From Lepidurus packardi (Eukaryota; Arthropoda; Branchiopoda; Notostraca; Triopsidae): 64,000 bases of DNA. Where the stretch lies: NCBI GenBank assembly GCA_023053545.1, contig JAKZAN010000005.1, forward strand, positions 13,206,001 through 13,270,000, written 5' to 3'. The notes under the pieces were generated by a model that worked only from the letters and a program-made list of their open reading frames with translations, did not search any database and was not told the DNA's origin. The position numbers and the translations under genes were made by a program. Positions 39,816 through 48,190 of this stretch are shown in pieces. The first letter of the stretch is position 1. Every line of letters begins with the position of its first letter.

Positions 39816-41058
39816 ATGATAATTCCACTGATAACTCGTCAAATAAGGTGCATTAGACCTTTACTATGTGCAACTCCAGTTTCTAAAACACTTCACAGCC
39901 AAAGCCTAACCATGAGTCATATTTCGTCTAAATCTACTGCCGCCCAACCAGAACCAGTTTTAATTGAACCCAATACTGAAAAATTGCTGCAGATCTTTGA
40001 TTGTTCCCGTGATCACTACGCAGGCGTTTCAGTACATTCCAACCAAATTAACTCTCCTGACCTCGACTTCGAAACTACTTTAAACAGTACGCTCGGCTTC
40101 CTTCCTTCTTAATATTTACAGTTAATCTGAACATCCTTAATAGCCACAAATTCAATTTTAGTTTACAGAATTTAAATATAAATATTTACATTTATCCTGA
40201 ACATAATATCTCTCTCTTAGATTCATTAACTCAATGGGCCAGGGAGTCTATAAGAGCAGTCTGGTTCCATTTAGAGCCCGAATGTTGTCACTGGATCCCT
40301 CTTCTGATCAAAGCAAGTACAAATCCTCCAAAAAAAAACTCTAGTTAGTATTTAATTGAAGTTTTCCCCACCTTTACACGTTTTCCCCTAGCAAAACTTC
40401 CAATTCCATCGAGCCAACCCGGCTGGCGTCACTTTACTCCGTTGGCTGCCCACCACAGAGCTCTGTACCGTCCCTTCCTTCGCTCACACCATGGTGGGCA
40501 TCGGTGCGATCGTCCACGACTCCGATTCCGACTCCATTTTGGCCATTCGCGAGCGCTTCAACCTCCGCCAACACTTCTGGAAGCTCCCCGGGGGCTACGT
40601 AGACCCCGGCGAAGCGTTGAGCGACGCCGTGGTCCGCGAAGTGAAAGAAGAAACCGGAATTTTGGCCAAATTCCTCGGCTTGGTCTCCGTCCGTCACTTG
40701 GCGGCGCAAGCTAACTTCGGTTGTGGCGATCTTTACTTTGTGGCGCATCTCCAGCCCGATTCCACCGAGATCCAAGCCTGCCCCAGGGAGATCGCCGACT
40801 GCCGTTGGATGAAAGTATACGAAAAGTTGTTCCTAAGAGTCAAGTTTGGGGTTTAACGACTTTCATTTCAAGGTCCAGGAGTTCCTAGAGCATCCTGACG
40901 TTCACTCCAACAACAAACTACTGCTCCAAAGCTTCCTAACCATGAAAAACAGCCCGTATGTCTTCAAACCACTACCTGGGACGCCGATCCACCCGGTGAC
41001 GGGCTTGAAACAGCACTTCTTCTGCCTCCAAACCCGCGAAAGTCATTTAGAATCCTAA
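39816..41058 (+). CDS. Nudix hydrolase, NUDT6-like
   Basis: Exons 39816..40086, 40221..40312, 40392..40814 and 40873..41058 give about 323 aa. The N-terminal half has the NUDT6-type pre-Nudix region (LTQWARESIRAVWFHLEPE, then FQFHRANPAGVTLLRWLP). The Nudix box is complete: GGYVDPGEAL then REVKEETGI, the metal-binding GX5EX7REUXEEXGU pattern. Translation may begin at 39816, giving a possible mitochondrial-type basic leader, or at the later Met at 39912. Exon 2 must end at 40312 for the frame to continue, which makes the intron begin GC (aaagcaagt), a GC-AG splice. Expected activity is hydrolysis of a nucleoside-diphosphate-linked substrate; the substrate is unknown. Confidence 0.85.
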
Positions 41059-41449
41059 ATGGCTGTAGATAAAAGAACGTAATGGGGTATAAAAGGAAAT
41101 TACTTGTAGATAGACAGGAAAATACACTGTTGGAACGATTTGGGGACAGAAAGTGACGTTTTGCGTGGTGGGCAACAATTGGGAGGCATGCGATTTTTTG
41201 TTTTCTTTCATTTTCTGGGGAAGGAGGGGGTCTTTGTTTGGTTTGGGGTCGATCAATCTAAGTTGTACAGGGCTTCATTAAGTGGCTATGGGCGCCCAGA
41301 CCTACAACTAACCGGCTGAGAAACACAACACCCGTAACCAGGATCAATAGAACATGTGTTCAGGCTAAACCTAACGCAAAGCGTGAGTGGGGTTGGAAAA
41401 GGAGCGTGTGCTTTCCATTTAGTGGACTAGCCAAGACCAGAGAGGAAGC
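41059..41449. other. intergenic, no gene seen
   Basis: Spacer between the NUDT6-like gene and alpha-arrestin, likely holding the arrestin promoter; no TATA is evident. Confidence 0.45.
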
Positions 41450-44363
41450 ATGGTCGTGAGCAAGTTGGAGATCGTGTTAGACAACAGGGAAGCTGTGTTT
41501 GTAGCTCAGGATGTGATTTCCGGCATTGTTGTTATGGAAAACGAAGGACCTGTTGATGTCCGCAGTAGGTTTCTTTGCCTTATTACTGTCCGGAATTTTT
41601 TTGGAATAATTTAGTAAATTGTATTCATTTAGTAAATTAGAGAGTTGTTGAGGACACTCAGGTGGTGAATTTGGGAACCGGGGGAATGAATTCTATGAGT
41701 AAAACTAATTTATTCTTTATTCTACATAATGAAGTTCATATCTAAAGTAAGTTCATAGTTCATATCTAAAGTATCATATCTAAAGTATTAAAGTAATTAA
41801 TGTATATTTTAGATCGTTGCAATTTTATTGAGATAATTAAATTTCGTTGAGATAATTATCTAAATAACTCGTTAAACTCATTACTCTTTTGATTTGAATT
41901 CATTGATTTCCTATTTCAAGCAATTCATTTACATCTGGATCATTATAATATCATTGCGAATAATAATTTTCTAATAATAACTTTCTAATAATTTTCTACT
42001 AATTATTAAAAATTTCAAACCATGATTTCCTATAGCGACAACTTTGATTCAATGTTTTGAATCAATAGGATTTTTAGAGACATATCTATTTATTATTTTT
42101 ATTTTCATGTTTAAAAATTGCAACTGATTACTTTTTTATTTTCATGTTTTGAAATTTCAAGTGATTACTTCGATATCCAGAAACTCATTAAACTCAGTAC
42201 TCTTTTGATTTGAATTCATTGATTTCCTATTTCAAGCAATTCATTTACTTTTGAATCATTATAATATCATTGAGATAATAAACTTTCTAATAATTTTCTA
42301 CCCATTATTAAAAAGTTCAAACCATTATGAGTAAAACTAATTTATTCTTTATTTTACATAATTATGTTCATATCTAAAGTAATTAATTTATATTTTAGAT
42401 CGTTGCAATTTTATTGAGATAATTAAATTTCGTTGAGATAATTATCTAAATAACTCATTGAACTCATTACTCTTTTGATTTGAATTCATTGATTTCCTAT
42501 TTCAAGCAAGTAATTTATATTTGAATTATTATAATAGCATTGAGATAATTAACTTTAAAATTAAATTTATCATTGAGATAAATAAATAAATTAACTTTAG
42601 ATAAATAATTCATAATTTTCTACTCATTATTAAAAAGTTCAAACCATTATTTCCTATAGCGACAACTTTGATTCAATATTTTGAATAAATAGGATTTTTA
42701 GAGAAATATGTATCTATTATTTTTATTTTCATGTTTGGAAATTTCAACTGATTACTTCGATATCCAGATCATAAGTGTATAACTTAAAGGCTCGTATACT
42801 AAATTGAGTTTTTAATTTTTTAAAAGGAGTCAGCGTTAAGGAATTGGTGTTGAAGTATCTTTGCTCATTAATATATTGCTTTTTTTTTAGAAATTGTGGT
42901 TTCTTGTCGGGGAGTAGCGGCTACGGATTGGAAAGAGCGTAGTTTAGCGACGAAACAGACTAAACACTACCACGCCAAGAACGTATATTTCGAGCTCCAG
43001 CAACAAGTTCATGACGAGGGTTAGACACACAAATCTTTGGCACAAAAAGAGAAACAAAGTTAGCCAAAATGTGATTCCTGGCCTTTTTGTGCTGTTTGTG
43101 TTTAGGAGAGATTGCGGTAGGAAAGCATACATTCAAGTTTGAGTTTACGCTGCCAGAGACCCATTTACCGTCTTCTTTTGAAGGCGCCTACGGATTTGTG
43201 CGCTATTCGATTAAGGTCGTCTTGGACCGCCCCTGGCGGTTCGACAATGAAGCTAAAGTAGCGTTCACTTACGTTTCTGCTGTTGATTTAAACTCCAGTC
43301 CAGCATTACTAGTACAAACACTCCCCTTTTCTAAGAAACTCCTGCCTCGTGTAAATTAATGCATTGTTTGTTATTACTGGGTTATTTCCAAAGAAGCCCG
43401 AAGTTAAGGAAGAAGAGCAATTCCTGTGCTGCTGCTGCTGCAAATCTGGGCCCATTAAGTGCACGGCTACGATTCCCAAAACGGGCTACGTTTGTGGAGA
43501 ACTTATTCCGTTTGAAGGCAAGATTGAAAATCGAACCAGTTCAGCTTTAAATGTCCGTTTGGAATTCATTGAAGTAAAGGAAGAGCTTACCTTCTTATTT
43601 TAAATAAAAAAAAATGGCTGCCAACTATTCAGAGAAAGAATAAATAATGAAGGGTACATTACATTGTTTGCTCTAGAAAGTGATTTGCCGAGCGGAAGAT
43701 GAAGAGAAAGTTGAAACGCGGATATTAAAATCGTATGGAGAGAAAAAAGTACAAGCTCATGGTTACGTCGAGTGGAATAAAGCCTCGGGGCTAGAAGTTA
43801 TGGCACCGCCCACTGCGCCATCTGCTTTGCCGCCTTGTAAGCTGATTCGCCTCCAACATATTCTCCAAGTAAACTCGATACTGACTTGCTTTAAGCAGTT
43901 AAGTAACTTTTGAATTCAATTTTATGGTTGCATGTGTCTTAGATGACAGTTGAAGCTGGGACGTTTCATTTGGATATGGAATTGCCCTTTCAACTTTGTA
44001 TTGGCACTATACCTTTTGCTAATACGTTCGATACTTTTGCAACGGTGCCGACTGTTGAAAATCAGTTGCAAGAGATCGATTTGGAAGAAAAAATGGAAAC
44101 TGTTATCCCCGATGCGATTACTTATGACGCACCCACGCTGATTTCGAAGCAATATCCCAACTTACGTACGTAGTTTTTTCCACTGTTTAGATAACTAAGC
44201 TTCGATATTTAATTATTTTAAACTTTTTAATACTGGAAAATTAGCGTTGCCCAAGTTCCAAGAAGGAGTAGCAATGGAGTACACCATTAAAGAAGACGAT
44301 GACACGAAAGAAATTCATCAGCATTTTACTCCGCGATACCCAGTTTATCAATTATCTGCCTGA
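41450..44363 (+). CDS. alpha-arrestin (arrestin domain-containing protein, ARRDC-like)
   Basis: Seven exons (41450..41564, 42891..43019, 43106..43311, 43394..43573, 43677..43868, 43943..44165, 44245..44363) encode 387 aa in consistent phase. Arrestin_N spans roughly residues 5-150 (VVSKLEIVLDNREAVF, GEIAVGKHTFKFEFTLP, GFVRYSIKVVLDRPW). The inter-domain signature is DLNSSPALL then EEQFLCCCCCKSGPI. Arrestin_C follows (KTGYVCGELIPFEGKIEN to LGTIPFANTF-type strands). The alpha-arrestin family are adaptors that recruit HECT ubiquitin ligases to membrane cargo. I see no canonical PPxY motif in the tail, which is short. Intron 1 (1.3 kb) holds a duplicated AT-rich block. Confidence 0.88.
41700..42760. 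repeat. duplicated AT-rich blocks in alpha-arrestin intron 1
   Basis: A segment containing gatcgttgcaattttattga and cattactcttttgatttg recurs at about 590-bp spacing (near 41810 and 42395), with a third partial copy near 42185. It is an imperfect tandem duplication within the intron. Confidence 0.7.
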
Positions 44364-44494
44364 AGTTTAATGCTAAATTAGATTAAATAATTTCGATTTT
44401 CACTTGTGTTGTGCTGTTCTCTTATTGCCCCAACTTTCAAATTACTTCCCGAATCTGATTTTTACTATTTTATTACAATTCTTATTATTTTATT

Positions 44495-44592
44495 AGTATT
44501 ACAATTCTTATTATTTTATTAGAATTACAATTCTTATTATTTTATTACAATTACAATTCTTATTATTTTATTACAATTACAATTCTTATTAT
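44495..44592. repeat. AT-rich minisatellite at the retroelement target site
   Basis: About four copies of a unit containing acaattcttattattttatt. The array continues after the element at 53862..53880, so the element inserted into this repeat. Confidence 0.85.
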
Positions 44593-45203
44593 TGTGATAG
44601 TCAGTTTATTCAGTGTATTCACCCTAACTATCAGCGGGGTCGGTACAGGTTTAGAGAGGAGGGACAGGGGAGGGGTCGGGTCGATACTGGCTTCGGGCTA
44701 GGGCTTCGCTGGCTTCGGGTGGGTTCGGTCTCGATAGACGGTGATGTCGGCTGAGGACTGCTGGGGGATTGCTCGGCGGCTGGGTATCTGCGGTACGGAG
44801 CAGGGAGCGTAAACTGGCAACAGCGGGTGAACTGGTCTTACGGGGACTGAGACGGAGGGCGAACTGGTTGCTGTTGTCGTCTGGTGGGTCCGTATTTATA
44901 GGCCCGTTGGACATCGTTATCGGGGTGCGCTTCTGTTGTTTCTACCTTCCGCCCCCCTCCCTTGGGTTGGTATCGCTGTTTTGCTTCTTCTTGGGTCGTT
45001 GGACTTCGGAACTTAAGATTACCTTTGGACTGCGTATAGACATTCACGAGGGTTCTGGCCTCGGCACGAGAGATGTCTTTACGTTGTCCTTTACATTTAT
45101 GGTCAACCGTGTTTATCGTATATTCAGTGTTAATTTCTTAACTCTGCCTAGTATATTGTTATCGAGATTTAAATTTATACTATTACTAATTCTACTCCTT
45201 ACA
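44593..45203 (-). repeat. 3' LTR (sense orientation minus)
   Basis: 611 bp. In the sense strand it has a TATA-like TATAAATA (plus positions 44893..44900) and an AATAAA signal (44605..44610) close to its end. Identical by eye to 53251..53861. Confidence 0.95.
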
Positions 45204-45214
45204 TCCCTCCACCC
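45204..45214 (-). promoter_or_regulatory. polypurine tract
   Basis: The sense strand reads gggtggaggga immediately before the 3' LTR, the expected plus-strand primer position. Confidence 0.75.
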
Positions 45215-45250
45215 ATTGAAAAAGTTGCCGTCCCGGCAACAGGATTCGTC

Positions 45251-47089
45251 CTACAGACGAAGGCTGAGGTTCGGGAAATCAGGGTCGCCGTTGGCTCTAG
45301 TTCTATACAACGGTGGAGGGGGTACGTTATTAGGGGGCATTAGGGCGTAGACAGGGAGATTGATTGGGGTGGTGATTATAGCTGGGTTGTGGGGTGGCTG
45401 TCGAGGGAGCATTTCTACAGTCTCTTCGTCTTGGCGTCGGTGACGGCGTGTTTTTGGTTTTAGGGTTTTGCAGACGGATGATAGGCAGGGTGTGAGTTTC
45501 ACAAGGATTGATAACACGATGACGCCAGCAATGGCTGCTGTACCTATAATTACCCCGTTTTTGAGGTAGTTCGTCCATTGGAACATCCCTTCAAAATTGT
45601 TTTTCGCCTTTAAATCAAACACCAAGTCGCTTATCGTGTGGGTTGCTGATCCGTCAACCGTCTGCATTAGGTCCATAAGGATGTTGATGTTCTCCTGTTG
45701 TTCTTTGTGGTAAGCCGGGTTGATGTTGGCTAGGAGGTTGAAAAGTGTGGTATCTAGTGATAAATTGAAACTGCGGATAAGTTGATAGGATGCTGGTAGC
45801 TTGGTTGCATTGACTGGAGCCCACTCGGTTCCGTTGTATCGGTACGCCGCGCCATTGAAGTTTACTAGGCCGTTCTGCCAAAAACAGTTTTTGAAGGGGT
45901 AAAGTGTAAATCCATCTTTTCCAATTGTATAGTTTCCGGTTCGTGGTTGTGGTCCACAAGAGGTGATTTCCGTTGTGAAGTTGCGTATTTCCTTAGTGCA
46001 TTTCTGGAGCAGCGCGGTCCCTCCGAACGGCAGAACTCTTTCGCAATCATTAAAGCTGAGCAGCTGTGCTGCGAGGATTCCACTAAACTGCGCGATTAAG
46101 GGTACCAGGGCTGCTCTATTTTGTGTGGACATGCAGTTATTAATTTCTATTTCCTTTGCTAATTGATTTGCGCGGAGCACTGTTGAATCTTGAATGTACT
46201 GGAGATGGGCTGCTAGTCCTTCGGGGGCTGAAATATTCCGTTCCGTCTGTTTTGGGCTGGCGATTTTACTGATGGGGTAGAGCTGGATGTAGTGCTTCGG
46301 CATTCCAACGACTTGTAGTACGCCGGACTTTCCGCAGTTTAAGACAGGGGTCTTTTCTACAAAAAATTCGAGTTGATTGTTATTATCCTGTACCCTGCCG
46401 TATTTGCTTGTAGTTGCCGAGTAGTAAAGGGCGATGCCGAGGGCAATTGTGACGTTGGTACAGGTATCCGTTTTTGTTTCGATGTCCGTAGGCTTCCATA
46501 CTACTGTGATGTGGTTTGATGTTACGGATCCGGCATCGTATGAAGCATTTGTGGTACCAAAGGGGGTGTCAACTGAGCAGGTTGGGCATTGCTTGTGAAG
46601 CGTGATTTCTTCCATGAAGCAACTAGCGGTGGTATAAGTTTGCGTAGTCATCCAGACTGGGTCTCCTTTTGGCTGCTCGTCAAAAACCCATTTGTTTCCT
46701 TCACGGTACATCTTGTTACCATGGCAAGTGAGCGTTTGCACCAGATGGTAACACGCGTCTGTGGAGGTGTCCATTGGTTGCTTATCCGTCATGGTGTCGT
46801 GGCCTCCGAAGAAAAACGAGTCGATTTTCAGTTGTCTTTGCCATTGGCCGCAGGCGTATCCTTTAAAGGTTGTTGAAGCTTCTAAATCTTTAGTTAGGAT
46901 GTAGTTCATTGTGGTAGGTGGTAGGTCGCGATCTCTAGGGTTACACTGTGGCATGTTGTTAAGATTGATGAAATTTAGGGTTTTCGGGTTGCTACAGTTG
47001 CAGATAGTGATGTCGATGGCTAGCGTCGTTGACAAAAATCTAGTGCTGACGAAGAAGATGAAGAAGCCGTAATATGGTGTTTGAAACAT
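45251..47089 (-). CDS. env: env-like transmembrane glycoprotein of the LTR retrotransposon
   Basis: 612 aa, uninterrupted. It has an N-terminal hydrophobic signal, a Cys-rich ectodomain with many N-x-S/T sites, a region before the membrane with helical character, one membrane span at about residues 510-530 and a cytoplasmic tail of about 80 residues that is basic then Pro-rich. This is the architecture of a class I-like envelope, but I could not assign it to a known viral fusion protein family, and I saw no obvious furin site. The ATG directly follows a pyrimidine-rich tract and an AG, suggesting translation from a spliced RNA. It would confer membrane targeting or infectivity by analogy with errantiviruses; this is inference. 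Confidence 0.8.
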   Translation of the reverse strand: MFQTPYYGFFIFFVSTRFLSTTLAIDITICNCSNPKTLNFINLNNMPQCNPRDRDLPPTTMNYILTKDLEASTTFKGYACGQWQRQLKIDSFFFGGHDTMTDKQPMDTSTDACYHLVQTLTCHGNKMYREGNKWVFDEQPKGDPVWMTTQTYTTASCFMEEITLHKQCPTCSVDTPFGTTNASYDAGSVTSNHITVVWKPTDIETKTDTCTNVTIALGIALYYSATTSKYGRVQDNNNQLEFFVEKTPVLNCGKSGVLQVVGMPKHYIQLYPISKIASPKQTERNISAPEGLAAHLQYIQDSTVLRANQLAKEIEINNCMSTQNRAALVPLIAQFSGILAAQLLSFNDCERVLPFGGTALLQKCTKEIRNFTTEITSCGPQPRTGNYTIGKDGFTLYPFKNCFWQNGLVNFNGAAYRYNGTEWAPVNATKLPASYQLIRSFNLSLDTTLFNLLANINPAYHKEQQENINILMDLMQTVDGSATHTISDLVFDLKAKNNFEGMFQWTNYLKNGVIIGTAAIAGVIVLSILVKLTPCLSSVCKTLKPKTRRHRRQDEETVEMLPRQPPHNPAIITTPINLPVYALMPPNNVPPPPLYRTRANGDPDFPNLSLRL

Positions 47090-47165
47090 CTGTATTTGAG
47101 AAATACGAGAAAGGATAAGAACAACAACAACGAAAAAGAAAATTTGATAAGAGAGAAAAAAAAAA
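47090..47165 (-). promoter_or_regulatory. candidate 3' splice acceptor for env subgenomic RNA
   Basis: In the sense strand a long pyrimidine-rich stretch (ttttttttttctctctt, then cctttctcgtatttctc) ends in aaatacag abutting the env ATG at 47089. This is a textbook 3' splice-site layout. Confidence 0.65.
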
Positions 47166-47167
47166 AT

Positions 47168-48085
47168 TCAGTCCCAGATTTCGTCAGGTGTCTCTATGTC
47201 TGGGACTATAAACTTCGCAATTTCGGTGAAGGGTGTGTTGGGGCTAGGGTTGCGACTGCCTGGGGGGGTGACATAAGGAAGGGTTTGGTAGTCCGATACC
47301 TCACTGACCGATATGACTGGAGGGATGGCGAAGGGTTTGGTTCTGTAGAGGCCAGCGAACCGAAATTGGCAAAAAAAAGTTGTATGAGCGAAGGCGTCGG
47401 ACCGGTGGATGTGATGTAGTTTAGAGTGTGGGCACGGTAGGAATGTGTCCTGGAGGTCGGGGTGTTTGTTTCGGCATTCCTCCAGGTGCCCCATCGTGTC
47501 CCTGGTATTGACGTCATTGTTACAATAAGGGCATGTGAAATTGTCCTCTTTTCCTGCATTGGTTGGGGTGGGGTGAGTGAGGCACCGGCTGTGCGCCTGT
47601 TTGGGTTCGAGGTTCGCTTCTTCGGTCTGGTAACCTACCTCCCCGCCGATAGGTTGGGGGGTGAACTGGTGGATGTATAGGTCGTTTGACAGACCGAAGT
47701 GGTCGGGTCTTGGTAGTCCGTGGTCTGGACATACCTGACGCTCGAACCCTTCCACGAGGATTGTTTTGTTTCCATATGGGAGTTTATGAAACGCGGTCGG
47801 TGTCGGTGGCGGGTGCACGTCCGGGTGGTTGCGTCCCAGGCTTTTCACGCTCTCGTAATGCATGAGAGCGTGGGCGTACGGGCAGTCGTCCAGGATGTGG
47901 CGCATGTACGCCTCCGTTGGGATGTGGTGGGTTGCATCGAATCCGCAGACGTGCAGGCCTGTACTTATCCACGAATTTCCTTGGGCCTCGCGGCACTCCG
48001 CGAGGTGTTCTGCCGCCTCCGCTAGCGTGAAGTAACCTCCGCAAGCGTAGGGGCAGATGTAGACGGTTTGGGGGGTGGATCTCAT
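47168..48085 (-). CDS. GTSF1/Asterix-like protein with two pairs of CHHC-type zinc fingers, encoded by the retrotransposon
   Basis: 305 aa between pol and env. Four finger-like units form two pairs. Finger 2 is C47-x5-H53-x9-H63-x4-C68 and finger 4 is C218-x5-H224-x9-H234-x4-C239, close to the CHHC consensus C-x5-H-x9-H-x3-C of GTSF1, U11-48K and TRM13. Finger 1 (C11, H27, C31) and finger 3 (C185, H200, C204) lack the first His but have an extra Cys (C15, C188) that could replace it. The linker after finger 3, CRNKHPDL, matches the GTSF1-type linker after its first finger, and RNHPDV follows finger 2. The protein therefore looks like a duplicated GTSF1 core. The tail is acidic with a terminal Trp (ETPDEIWD), reminiscent of the acidic Trp tail by which GTSF1 contacts PIWI. 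GTSF1 is a PIWI-piRNA silencing cofactor; a decoy role here is inference. Confidence 0.8.
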   Translation of the reverse strand: MRSTPQTVYICPYACGGYFTLAEAAEHLAECREAQGNSWISTGLHVCGFDATHHIPTEAYMRHILDDCPYAHALMHYESVKSLGRNHPDVHPPPTPTAFHKLPYGNKTILVEGFERQVCPDHGLPRPDHFGLSNDLYIHQFTPQPIGGEVGYQTEEANLEPKQAHSRCLTHPTPTNAGKEDNFTCPYCNNDVNTRDTMGHLEECRNKHPDLQDTFLPCPHSKLHHIHRSDAFAHTTFFCQFRFAGLYRTKPFAIPPVISVSEVSDYQTLPYVTPPGSRNPSPNTPFTEIAKFIVPDIETPDEIWD

Positions 48086-48088
48086 ATT

Positions 48089-48110
48089 CTATGGTAGTAT
48101 AATAATATTT
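48089..48110 (-). promoter_or_regulatory. candidate 3' splice acceptor for the GTSF1-like frame
   Basis: The sense strand reads tattattatactaccatag three bases before the ATG at 48085. The pyrimidine tract is weak, so confidence is modest. Confidence 0.4.
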
Positions 48111-48190
48111 AAGAAATGTAACCATTCTAATTTTAACAAGACCCATGTGCTGGTTAAGTCTGTCGTGCTCAGACGTAATAAAACAAAAAT

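Noticed and set aside
44769-45350. 193-codon frame in the LTR
   Set aside because: It lies antisense to the element, crosses the LTR boundary and has no homology; the twin LTR has the same frame truncated differently.
47168-48085. Accessory frame as a plain nucleocapsid-type (CCHC) protein
   Set aside because: Spacing does not fit CX2CX4HX4C, which the real Gag knuckle does; two units fit CHHC spacing and the linker fits GTSF1.
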